From assembly GCA_963519305.1 (NCBI GenBank), contig CAUQMS010000010.1, forward strand, positions 101,176-165,175: 64,000 bases of DNA, in the 5' to 3' direction. Below the pieces are notes generated by a model. The model was given only the letters and a program-made list of their open reading frames with translations, did not search any database and had not been told where the DNA came from. The DNA comes from Ewingella sp963519305. GTDB taxonomy: Bacteria > Pseudomonadota > Gammaproteobacteria > Enterobacterales > Enterobacteriaceae. Shown one piece after another: positions 16,926 to 25,161 of this stretch; the first letter of the stretch is position 1, and every line of letters begins with the position of its first letter. Made by a program: the position numbers and the translations under genes.

Positions 16926-17843
16926 TTATTGGTAGAGGAATGTGACCCCAACAAGAGATGTGACATTCCCTGCCACAAGCTGGCCAGTGGTTCTGGCATA
17001 GGTGGCATTCAAACCAAGACTGACTGGCGAAGGCCCGACTGTCCCGAGTGAAACATGGTTATTCGCGGTAATAATGCCTGAACCATTGGACAACTGGACG
17101 CCAATTCCTTGTGCGCCAGAGGATGCTGCGGTATTAAGGAATATGCTCGGGTCTGTACTTAATGTCTGCCCGGTTAAATAATAAGATAAACTTTGGTTTT
17201 GAGCACAATGCACTGTTAACGGAATGGCCGTCGTGCCTGGATAATCTGGCAACGTGACGTTGACATTGCGCGAGGATACATCACACCCTCCGGTCGGAAT
17301 AACCACATTATTACTGGCGTAAATATTCCAAACGAAATTATTAGGGTTCCCGTCAGTAGCAATCTTATACATATTTAACGTTGCGATTAAATCATTACTT
17401 GAAATAACAACCCCACCTGCTGCGCCAGTCGCTCTCAGGTAGAGTTGCAGAGCTAACCCCTGGTAAGATGTATTGGTTATCTGATAGGTTGACGAATTTC
17501 CCGTTAAAGGAAACGGAAAGCTTGAACCATTCCAGTTTAAAGTCCCTGAAAATGCACTAAGGGCACCACCATAAGCGGAACCACCGGTTAAGGTGACAGA
17601 GTCCACAATGACGCCATTCGTAGAGTCATTCTTACAAAGAATTGAGTTAGAGAGATCGACAATAAGGTTTTGCCCGACGCCAATTGAAGGGGTTAAATTG
17701 ACATAGACATTCGCCGTTCCGGCCCCCAAAATTTGCCCGGTCGCTGGCACCTGGCAGGTAAAAGCATGGGCCAGTGATGAATAGCCCATTACTATGACTA
17801 TCAGGCCTAAATACTTAAGAAAAACATTCATTATTTTCGTCAT
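16926..17843 (-). CDS. fimH: FimH-type tip adhesin of type 1 fimbriae
   Basis: 305 residues: signal peptide ending at LAHA, mature N-terminus FTCQVP (E. coli FimH starts FACK), lectin domain to about residue 180, then a pilin domain starting near TGGCDVSSRNVNVTLPDYPG that is very close to E. coli FimH through the C-terminal VGVTFLYQ. The lectin fold is kept (SANVYVNL-type strand, SAYGG, FVWNIYA). The mannose pocket differs: Asn46-Asp47 are kept in KND, but Tyr48 is Ser, and the stretch holding Gln133, Asn135, Tyr137 and Asp140 is shortened and rewritten. Mannose binding may be lost or altered. GGAG precedes the ATG. Confidence 0.93.
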   Translation of the reverse strand: MTKIMNVFLKYLGLIVIVMGYSSLAHAFTCQVPATGQILGAGTANVYVNLTPSIGVGQNLIVDLSNSILCKNDSTNGVIVDSVTLTGGSAYGGALSAFSGTLNWNGSSFPFPLTGNSSTYQITNTSYQGLALQLYLRATGAAGGVVISSNDLIATLNMYKIATDGNPNNFVWNIYASNNVVIPTGGCDVSSRNVNVTLPDYPGTTAIPLTVHCAQNQSLSYYLTGQTLSTDPSIFLNTAASSGAQGIGVQLSNGSGIITANNHVSLGTVGPSPVSLGLNATYARTTGQLVAGNVTSLVGVTFLYQ

Positions 17844-17856
17844 GTTAACTCCACGA

Positions 17857-18357
17857 TCAAGAATAGGTATAAGTAACGTTGATCACGGACAGTATAGTTC
17901 CCTGGCTCGCATTACCATTTGGCGTAATAGCTCTTACCTGTAAGGTAAAATTGGCTGAAAGTGAAGTCGTATTCACCGGTACAATTTCAGCAGTTCCATT
18001 CGACAAGTTAGTTCCGTTAGTATCTTGCAGTTGTAGCGCAATATTCCCTGCTGTTCCCTGATTGGCATAATATTGCCCCGAACTATCGGCGGTGCCAGAA
18101 AATGTGGCAGTCACTTGCGACGTTCCCTCAGGGCAGCTGGTCAGACTTAAGGTCGTTGGCGTCCACGCCGATGTAGTCCCCGCGGTGACCAAGTCAAAAG
18201 TATAGAGATCCCCCAGATCGACAACCGCATTGGGTGTTGAAACAGTGCAAGGTTGCGCCACTACCTTGCCATTAATTGTAATGGTGACATCGTCAGCATT
18301 GGCTATCGGCACCATGAGTAATAAGCCGAGAGAAACTCCGATAATTTTTATATTCAT
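17857..18357 (-). CDS. fimG: Minor pilin FimG
   Basis: 166 residues, the same size as E. coli FimG (167). After the signal peptide (ending NADD) it reads VTITINGKVVAQPCTVST and VDLGDLYTFDL, and it ends in VTYTYS, all as in FimG. It links the FimH adhesin to FimF at the fibre tip by donor-strand exchange and contains the conserved Cys pair (QPCTV, TSCPEG). It lies between fimF (15 bp away) and fimH (13 bp away) in the same operon. Confidence 0.93.
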   Translation of the reverse strand: MNIKIIGVSLGLLLMVPIANADDVTITINGKVVAQPCTVSTPNAVVDLGDLYTFDLVTAGTTSAWTPTTLSLTSCPEGTSQVTATFSGTADSSGQYYANQGTAGNIALQLQDTNGTNLSNGTAEIVPVNTTSLSANFTLQVRAITPNGNASQGTILSVINVTYTYS

Positions 18358-18372
18358 ATGCGGCCTATTTAA

Positions 18373-18912
18373 TTACAAAAATTCCAATATGAAGTTTGCT
18401 GTGGCATTCACCGTACCCGCCGTTACAGGGCTTTTTGTTGCCATCAAACGTGCATAATAGTGCAAAACATTAGACTGGCCGCCGGTGATATATATCCAGC
18501 TAATATCACTTTCTGCTGGATTTATAGCCATCGCATTATTATTTTGGTCCAACAGCTGAACCCCTACTCCATCTGCGGCTCCACCTACGCCGTTGATCAT
18601 CAAAAGGGTGGGGTTAATACCATCTGCAACGCCGGTAAAACCTAATTTAACGGCAGTGGCATTACTCCCACACTTATCAAAAACAATAGAGAAAGGGACA
18701 TTCGGCGACACCGCGCCCACTTTATAAAATTGTTTCGTCGCATTATTCATCAGATCAACAGTAAAATTCTGCGACCCGATGGAAACAGTACAGGCGTTAT
18801 CTCTTACATTACCTGATATCGTAATGGTACTGTTTCCTGCCCGCGAAACATCCATGAAGGTAAAAGATAGAAAAAGCGGGAGCAAACATAAGAGAGTCGA
18901 TTTTATTTTCAT
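18373..18912 (-). CDS. fimF: Minor pilin FimF
   Basis: The ATG at 18912 (MKIKSTLL) with GGGAAAT upstream gives a 179-residue precursor; the frame extends to 18930, overlapping the usher stop. The mature protein begins GNSTITISGNVRDNACTV, and the block FTVDLMNNATKQFYKVGA matches E. coli FimF (VDLMENAAKQFNNIGA). It is a tip-fibrillum subunit between FimG and the FimA rod. Conserved Cys are in NACTV and DKCGS. Confidence 0.92.
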   Translation of the reverse strand: MKIKSTLLCLLPLFLSFTFMDVSRAGNSTITISGNVRDNACTVSIGSQNFTVDLMNNATKQFYKVGAVSPNVPFSIVFDKCGSNATAVKLGFTGVADGINPTLLMINGVGGAADGVGVQLLDQNNNAMAINPAESDISWIYITGGQSNVLHYYARLMATKSPVTAGTVNATANFILEFL

Positions 18913-18926
18913 TATTTCCCGCCCTG

Positions 18927-21524
18927 TCATTTACAATTCGACGTTACAGAATAGAGTGTCTGTTTTTGATTCTCAGACATTATGCGGTAATCAGCCGTGC
19001 AACCCTGGTCAGCATTATCCCCCCAGTGAGCTTTTACCTGCCCGGCTGGTGGTAACCCTGTCATATATACCAGCCCGTTATCTGCAATGATCCCTTCAGA
19101 ATCACCATTATTGAACGAGACTATTGAGCCGAAAGGTAATGGTTTACCTTTATTTTTTAATGTCATTAAAATTTTAAGCCCGACATGTGTTTTGAAATCT
19201 GCTCGTACCACGGCACCGTGTGTCGGTATTACCGTGACGACCGCATCATCAAGATCGACATTGTTGGACAATGAGTTAGCATCAAGTGCAACGCGGTTTT
19301 CTCTATAATCAGTAGCATAAGGCAGAACAGCGTAGCCTCTCCAGTCGGTACGAACCCCGGTCTGGTTTTCTACCGCTACGTCATTTGCTCCCGGTGCTTT
19401 AACTAAAACTATGGTGTCATTTAATGGTTGGCTAAAAGTAATGCCATTCTGATGGGCTATTACGCCGCCACTCAAGCCATAGTAAGTTTGGCTATATCCA
19501 TTGCTGCGGCTATATCCAATGTTAGAGTTCCCGTAAGTACCACGATAGCTCAGGGCTGCATTTTGTGTATTTTGAGAACTATTTGAATTGGTGCTGTTAT
19601 AACCTGTTTGTACGCTATAGGTAAGATTATTGTCTTTCAGTAATGTCCCATTAACACCAGCGAGATTGGTTGAGCCGCCTTTAAAATCATCCGACATACT
19701 ATAAGTGGCATTGGAATGCCTGAATTCTGATTGACTATCTGAACGCAGCCAATGACTAAATGGAATATTAATATTAAATGCCAGCATTTTATCTTGCCCG
19801 GGTTGCCAGGCACTTTTTGTCAGGCTATAGCTCATTGTGTAGGTAATATCATTTATTGAGCTACTGTAGCCCGCCTGCAACTGCTCATCTACCGATTCCG
19901 TTCTCCAGTAGGATTGTTGACTTCCGGTCAGATACAGATTTGAGTTATTCCCCGTTTGCTGAGTTAGCGTGACCTGCATACTCCCGCGTCGGTTATAGTT
20001 CAGATTATAGAAATCGGTATATTGTGGCGTTATTTCTGCCAGCCCATCATCTGTGACGACAGTATAACCATTCATCTTTTTCCAGGTGGTATCTGCCAGG
20101 GTATAATACCCCTGAGTAGAATATCTATACCCTAATACCTGAATATTGGTTCCCCAGTCATTGAGTGACTTGTTATAAAGGATCCTGAGAGATTGTCCCT
20201 GGTGCTTGCTCTCATCAGCCAAAGTGGAATCTGCCTGAGTGATGTCAAACGACACTGCGCCATAGTCGCCGAGATCTTTAGCCATGCCGACATTTATAGC
20301 ACGATAATTATTGGTAAGTTGCGTCCCGCCAGTTGCTGTCCATCCTTTCGGAAGTCCCCGCATTAATGTGCTTTGTATAAAATCGGGCATGTCCTGCTGT
20401 GTGTTACCACTACGAAACTCACCCGCAATAACCGTATATTTTGCAAAGCCTTCTCGTTGTAAATCAGGTACTGATGCATAGGGAACGGTGAAAACCTGTG
20501 AAGTCCCATCGACCTCCTGGACGGTCACTTGTAAGTTGCCACTATTACCAGAAGCGTAAATATCATTAATGGTAAAAGGGCCCGGCGATACGGTTGTTTG
20601 GTATACTTCGTACCCGTTCTGTTTGACGGTGACTTTTGCCGTGCCACGGGCAATACCATGGATAACCGGTGAAAAACCTCTTAAACTATCAGGTAGCATA
20701 TTGTCATCTGAAGCTAATTGCATGCCTCTGAAATTGACGCTATCGAAAATGTCACCTGATGTATATCCGTCACCCATCGTCAGCCGGCTACGCAAGGCGC
20801 TAATATCCCGTTCAAGAAAGGTATTAATGTGTTGCCATTTATTTTCACTGACCGTATTTGAACCACCACTGCTATAATTCCATGCGGAATTATCCCGCAG
20901 TCGCCAGGCGCCTAAGTTAATACCGCTTTGTAAGTTAGCGTAGGCATAGTTACTTGTACCACCGGTTTGATTGTTTACATTATTTCCCGTGATAGAGTAA
21001 TTTAAAATTCCCGCATTAATACCATTATCCCATTGCTCAGGTGGAATATAGCCACGAGCGCTATTGCTCATGCTAGCTTGCGGTATATGTATAGAAAGAC
21101 GTTGGCGTCCTGCGTCAAACTCACTGGAAGCGTCTTTGATCATTTCAGTAAAGGGTACACACTCTTTTGCTGCTAATCGGGACATTCCAGGTATGGCTAA
21201 CGTATTCACACCCAAAGAGGATAATTGTCCAGATGTCAGGCAAGGCACTAACGCCTTGCCACTTTTACTTAATTTGAATGATACATCCCGGGTTATAACA
21301 AACCCTCCATTCATATAGACATCAACCCGGTAGGTTCCAGGCGGCGCTTCTAACCCTGTTTCAAACCCGCTTAAATCGGCCACCTTTGTCGGGTCGTCAG
21401 AAAGAAAATGTGGGTTGAAATAAGTTTCAGCACGAAGTGAAATACTGCCAAATATTGCGAAACACACAAATAAATAAGATAACTTCAACTTATGATTTAT
21501 ACTATTTTGATATGCGAATTTCAT
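18927..21524 (-). CDS. fimD: Type 1 fimbrial usher FimD
   Basis: 865 residues (E. coli FimD 878). A signal peptide ends near LRAE; then TYFNPHFLSDDPTKVADLSGFETG is the N-terminal domain that captures chaperone-subunit complexes. The conserved barrel/plug block FDSVNFRGMQLASDDNMLPDS lies near residue 260, and the C-terminus carries the final Cys pair (DQGCTADYRI ... TSNCK). It is an outer-membrane pore that assembles the rod. It is co-transcribed between fimC and fimF, with its stop overlapping the extended fimF frame. Confidence 0.95.
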   Translation of the reverse strand: MKFAYQNSINHKLKLSYLFVCFAIFGSISLRAETYFNPHFLSDDPTKVADLSGFETGLEAPPGTYRVDVYMNGGFVITRDVSFKLSKSGKALVPCLTSGQLSSLGVNTLAIPGMSRLAAKECVPFTEMIKDASSEFDAGRQRLSIHIPQASMSNSARGYIPPEQWDNGINAGILNYSITGNNVNNQTGGTSNYAYANLQSGINLGAWRLRDNSAWNYSSGGSNTVSENKWQHINTFLERDISALRSRLTMGDGYTSGDIFDSVNFRGMQLASDDNMLPDSLRGFSPVIHGIARGTAKVTVKQNGYEVYQTTVSPGPFTINDIYASGNSGNLQVTVQEVDGTSQVFTVPYASVPDLQREGFAKYTVIAGEFRSGNTQQDMPDFIQSTLMRGLPKGWTATGGTQLTNNYRAINVGMAKDLGDYGAVSFDITQADSTLADESKHQGQSLRILYNKSLNDWGTNIQVLGYRYSTQGYYTLADTTWKKMNGYTVVTDDGLAEITPQYTDFYNLNYNRRGSMQVTLTQQTGNNSNLYLTGSQQSYWRTESVDEQLQAGYSSSINDITYTMSYSLTKSAWQPGQDKMLAFNINIPFSHWLRSDSQSEFRHSNATYSMSDDFKGGSTNLAGVNGTLLKDNNLTYSVQTGYNSTNSNSSQNTQNAALSYRGTYGNSNIGYSRSNGYSQTYYGLSGGVIAHQNGITFSQPLNDTIVLVKAPGANDVAVENQTGVRTDWRGYAVLPYATDYRENRVALDANSLSNNVDLDDAVVTVIPTHGAVVRADFKTHVGLKILMTLKNKGKPLPFGSIVSFNNGDSEGIIADNGLVYMTGLPPAGQVKAHWGDNADQGCTADYRIMSENQKQTLYSVTSNCK

Positions 21525-21625
21525 ATAAATACTGCCAATTTTTTATGTAGCATGGCCCCTCCAGTCCATTATAGGACCACCAACACATCCGCTGTTTTAT
21601 TGCTTTTAAAAAATCATATAACGCT

Positions 21626-22324
21626 CTAATGAACTACGCCGTTCATGACTTGCGTAATAGCACCATAATCATTGATGGCTCTATATATTACGGTGTTACC
21701 TGCATTTATAGGGAATTTGACTTTAGATGACCCCATGGCAGGTACCATAGTATTTTCTAAAGCGAGCTCACCCGCCTTCATCCCGGTAACGGTAATGAAA
21801 TAAGGGGTCGGATTAGTAATAATCAAGCTCCCGGCGTCACGATTAAAACGTAACTGTAAAGGTGCTTTCTCTGGCGGCATATTCAGCCCAACAGGCCGAT
21901 AAAACAGTTTGATCCGGCTCGTAATAGCCAGTTGTAATGTATTCGCTTTAATTTGTGATTTTTCTAATGAAGGAATAGCTTTCACATTCATCCAGAACAA
22001 ACTTTCCCGGTCTTGTGGTAATTGTTTATTCGTTGTATCAATGACTCTAAGGGTGTTTTCTTTTTTCCCATGAATCACAAACAGAGGTGGAGTGATAATA
22101 AAATCAGCATCCCTTTTCCCGTCAGCGTTTTCAACCCAGGATTGAATGAGGAAGGTCCCATTTTCATCATTGCTACTTACACCCAAGGTCACTTGCTTTT
22201 GGTCTGAAGGATAAATTAATCTCGTGGCACCGAGTGCAACACCAGCTTCTGCAGAGGGGATGCCCCCCATTATTATCAACGTTATTAGTGCAGATTTAAT
22301 TACTCTAAACATCATATTATCCAT
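21626..22324 (-). CDS. fimC: Type 1 fimbrial chaperone FimC
   Basis: The mature sequence GVALGATRLIYPSDQKQ, SWVENADGKRDADFIITPP, GKKENTLRVIDTTNKQLPQDRES and NDYGAITQVMNGVV follows E. coli FimC closely. The open frame reaches 22393, but the first 23 codons do not resemble a signal peptide. The start at 22324 (MDNMMFRVIK), or the Met three codons later, gives a normal Sec signal ending at PSAEA. It holds pilins in an assembly-competent state in the periplasm. No fimI gene lies between it and fimA, unlike in E. coli. Confidence 0.92.
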   Translation of the reverse strand: MDNMMFRVIKSALITLIIMGGIPSAEAGVALGATRLIYPSDQKQVTLGVSSNDENGTFLIQSWVENADGKRDADFIITPPLFVIHGKKENTLRVIDTTNKQLPQDRESLFWMNVKAIPSLEKSQIKANTLQLAITSRIKLFYRPVGLNMPPEKAPLQLRFNRDAGSLIITNPTPYFITVTGMKAGELALENTMVPAMGSSKVKFPINAGNTVIYRAINDYGAITQVMNGVVH

Positions 22325-22473
22325 CCAGTTAATCGCATACTTTGAGCCGGCATTTGATGGGCTTGTCAAATGTCGGTTTCTTCCATATATCATTTAATAT
22401 TGGGTTAGCGGCTGCGTTCAGCTTTTTAAACTGGCCATCCCTGGCCTCTACCCTGTCTCCTGGATACTAACTA

Positions 22474-23025
22474 TTACTGATATTGAACTTTAAAGGTCGC
22501 ATCAGCATCTGCAACGCCTGCGGTAGCAACACCGGTAGCGATGTAGCGGGCCTGGAATGGAATAACGTTGGTACCATTACTGATGGTTCTTGCTTCGCTG
22601 AAAGTATTACCGTCCAACACCATTGGGTTACTCGTAGCATCCAGGATCTGGATGCCCACGTTAGTCGCGCCGCCGGCAGCTGAAGTTTGTAATGCAAGAG
22701 CAGTATCGTAAATGCTGCTAACAGCCGTACCGCTAAATGCTACCGCTGCTGTACTAGCAATACTTGCGTCACAGTCGTCCAGCTGAATATTAAAGCCTAC
22801 GGAAGAGCTGGTGTTACCGGCTACAGCCAGTGAAGTTGATTTTACCTGGCCGAGCTGTACTGTCTGGTCAAGAGAACCCGCATCTACTGCACAGGCAGCA
22901 TTGACAACTTCACCCGTGAAATGAACAGTGCCGCCATTGACTGTAGTTGGTGTAGGTGCTGCATGAGCTGCGCCCATCACAGAAAAAACAGCCAGTAAGC
23001 TAGACGCTAATTTTTTAGTAATCAT
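22474..23025 (-). CDS. fimA: Type 1 fimbrial major subunit FimA
   Basis: The start at 23025 (MITKKLASSLLAVF) has AAGGAAAA seven bases upstream; the frame extends to 23049 without a site. The 183-residue precursor has a signal peptide ending AAHA. The mature part is strikingly like E. coli FimA: TVNGGTVHFTGEVVNAACAV, GFNIQLDDCD, GTNVIPFQARYIATG and ATFKVQYQ. It forms the helical rod. Transcription depends on the invertible element whose near end is 155 bp upstream. Confidence 0.95.
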   Translation of the reverse strand: MITKKLASSLLAVFSVMGAAHAAPTPTTVNGGTVHFTGEVVNAACAVDAGSLDQTVQLGQVKSTSLAVAGNTSSSVGFNIQLDDCDASIASTAAVAFSGTAVSSIYDTALALQTSAAGGATNVGIQILDATSNPMVLDGNTFSEARTISNGTNVIPFQARYIATGVATAGVADADATFKVQYQ

Positions 23026-23179
23026 ATGTTTTCCTTTGATAAAATCCATTATTAGTCATTTTCCTATGGTGTTGTAAAAGCCCGAGAAATTGACATTTCT
23101 CTTACTGATAATCTTCCTGTCTTTTTCTGATTATCAGATTCACCATTTTTAGTTGAGGTTACCCAGAAATATGAGACAG

Positions 23180-23498
23180 TTGGGACCATTTTGTTTCAAA
23201 AGATATAATCCCGCGTAATGGCTTTCTGATGGATTAAATGACCTTTCTATTGGGGAGTATTACAGCGCTATGGTTTAAAGCTCTTCTATAGAAATAGCGT
23301 TTTGTTTTTCTATCAAAGTCATTCTTTTTTGGTGGATTTTTAAAACTTTATTCGAGGAGAAAGAAGGTGTGGCCAGGCGCGGGGGAGAATTAAAAACTCA
23401 GGATTATCAACAGGATTGTGGTTATTGGCTAAAAAGCATTCCGGATACTCTTGCAAAATTTTGTGTTTCATTCGTAGAATAAGACAGTTTGGTCCCAA
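23180..23498. promoter_or_regulatory. fimS: 319-bp invertible promoter element with 9-bp inverted repeats
   Basis: TTGGGACCA at 23180-23188 and its exact inverse TGGTCCCAA at 23490-23498 bracket 319 bp, very close to the 314-bp E. coli fimS with TTGGGGCCA repeats. Both copies are preceded by AGACAG-type flanks, the recombinase half-site positions. The element lies between fimA and the FimE-like recombinase gene, as in E. coli. Site-specific inversion would turn fimA transcription on or off. Confidence 0.9.
23451..23480 (+). promoter_or_regulatory. Promoter inside fimS, pointing away from fimA (OFF)
   Basis: -35 TTGCAA, an 18-base spacer and -10 TAGAAT lie just inside the distal repeat and fire outward on the plus strand, with a start expected near 23487. 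fimA is on the minus strand at the other end. Inversion would place this promoter beside fimA and reading into it, so the sequenced state is OFF. Confidence 0.7.
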
Positions 23499-23571
23499 GT
23501 GTCTTATCGATTCATTACTTTTTCCTATTTATCTCATTGTTTTAATTAAACATTCAATTTTTTCGCTGCTA

Positions 23572-24135
23572 TTATTTTGCATCCTCCCATAAGCCAAAAA
23601 ACCTGGCCGCATTGCTTGCGGTGTAACGCACCGTATGGCGAATATTCCGATGGCCAAGGTAGTCCTGGATAAGCCTCGTATCAGTCCCTCTTTCTGCTAA
23701 TTCATATCCGCAGGCGTGCCGCAGCATATGAGGGTGAGTATGAGTGGAGGTTCCCGCCCGCTCTCCGGCTTCACGAATGATTCTCCAGGCTTGGGTCCTC
23801 GAGAGGCGTGATCCTCGTTGTGAGATAAAGATAATATCCGGGTCTTCTGCCGGCTTCCAATTTTCCCTGGCATGCTTCCATTCCATAATGGAGTTATGCT
23901 CATCTTTCATAAGCGGATGTATGGTTGAAAAACCGTTTTTTAACCTGTGAATATTTATCCTTCCGTCACTCATATTAAGATCACTAAAACGCAATGCTAG
24001 CAATTCGCTAATACGTAGCCCATGTCTAAAAGCCAGTAAAATAATGCAGCGATCGCGTATACCGGTTTGTTTATTTTTGACCGCACTAATGAGATCATTT
24101 ACCTCTGTGAGGGTGAGAAATTTACGATGTGACAT
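23572..24135 (-). CDS. fimE: FimE-like tyrosine recombinase
   Basis: 187 residues from the ATG at 24135, with AAGGAG six bases upstream. The sequence follows E. coli FimE very closely (INIHRLKNGFSTIHPL, SRRGSRLSR-like QRGSRLSR, THPHMLRHACGYELAERG, DYLGHRNIRHTVRYTASNAARF). Catalytic Arg (FRHGLRISELL), Lys, His-x-x-Arg, His and the nucleophile Tyr are all present. FimE in E. coli drives the switch mainly from ON to OFF. It sits 74 bp from the distal switch repeat, the FimE position, and the observed OFF state agrees with FimE dominance. The more FimB-like second enzyme is at 15837. Confidence 0.92.
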   Translation of the reverse strand: MSHRKFLTLTEVNDLISAVKNKQTGIRDRCIILLAFRHGLRISELLALRFSDLNMSDGRINIHRLKNGFSTIHPLMKDEHNSIMEWKHARENWKPAEDPDIIFISQRGSRLSRTQAWRIIREAGERAGTSTHTHPHMLRHACGYELAERGTDTRLIQDYLGHRNIRHTVRYTASNAARFFGLWEDAK

Positions 24136-24967
24136 AAGCACTCCTTTTCAGTTTATATTAGAAACATTTAATATTTACCATTTATTGATAAGGGTCAGAA
24201 TCATATAGAATTTTTTGTGGAGAGAAAGTAAAATAATGTCAGCTTGAAATTATCAATGTCAATTTTTGTAAGTCACCATGCTAAGTTTTTATTTTAATAA
24301 TTCAATAGGTGCATTCTTAAAGATTTTTCATCACCTTAAAGGCTGTTAAAATAAGTACTTTATAAAAAAATTAAAACTGAGAATAATTAAGAGGAAAATA
24401 TTTTTTTCTGGCAGGTGTTTTTTAGCAAAACATTAATTCACATAATTACCATGCCGGTAAAAACCATTACAATTCAATAAGATATTACCCCCTTATTCAC
24501 TGAGGGAATCATTGATTTATTGCAATCAAAACAGGGTAATTATTATTAACATACAGAATAAATTTCACATTATTATATCTATATCTATATCTATATCTAT
24601 ATCGAGCGAGCTACAATTCAACGCATATGAATATCCTATTTAGCGTCGCTCAGACCTGTACCAAAAAATATTCAATAACGCGACTTTACCCACATCTGGA
24701 ATGAATAACCCCATATCCGGAATCATTCGCAAGGGAGTGAAATATACAGAAGTACTCTTGCTAACGACTGTTCCTGGATAAGTTTCCCGACATGCCAATG
24801 TATCGAATAACCCTCAATTCTCCAATGAATCATGGATATGCGGATAGTTACGTAGGTAACAAGTTGACCAATCGCTGCACGATTATAATTTCGTATAACC
24901 TTTGCTGAACAAAAACGCTGCCGTTGCACAGTTGCAACGTTTATCCCAATCTTTATTGTTCCAAAAC
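24136..24967. other. Gene-free region between fimE and the transposon
   Basis: About 830 bp without a convincing gene. It holds the TATATC repeat at 24574, a perfect hairpin CGTTGCA-CAGT-TGCAACG at 24922-24939 and, at 24947-24968, a 22-base stretch matching the outer end of the neighbouring transposon. Before the transposon arrived, the right end of this region was the 3' end and downstream flank of yhiN. Confidence 0.5.
24574..24603. repeat. Five tandem copies of TATATC
   Basis: A perfect hexanucleotide microsatellite, 5 x 6 bp, in intergenic DNA upstream of fimE. Length change by slippage is possible; no gene is close enough for an obvious reading-frame effect. Confidence 0.9.
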
Positions 24968-25031
24968 ACTCATGTGTTGGAACAATAAACTTTGTACACA
25001 AGGGTATTTTGGAACAATAAAGTTTGTACAC
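24968..25031. repeat. Left end of the Tn7-like transposon with target duplication and TnsB sites
   Basis: The 5-bp duplication ACTCA (24968-24972) is followed by the terminal 27 bp at 24973-24999 (TGTGTTGGAACAATAAAC... GTACAC). Base for base, it aligns with the other end read inward, with 4 differences. A second TnsB-like repeat occurs at 25007-25031 (GGAACAATAAAGTTTGTACA). Ends starting TGT and several 20-bp transposase sites per end are the Tn7 hallmark. Confidence 0.9.
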
Positions 25032-25161
25032 TAATTTGTTTACTGAAACCATGGATTCATTATCTTATTGTTTTTTCAACAGAACATTGTTCAGACGACT
25101 ACTACTCATGACTTGCTTCCGGTTGACTAGCATACCTTGATGCTAGCCACTTCCGCTTCAG

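Noticed and set aside
24723..25052. Minus-strand frame of 109 codons
   Set aside because: It crosses the transposon left end and its TnsB repeats, so it is a chance fusion of flank and terminus.
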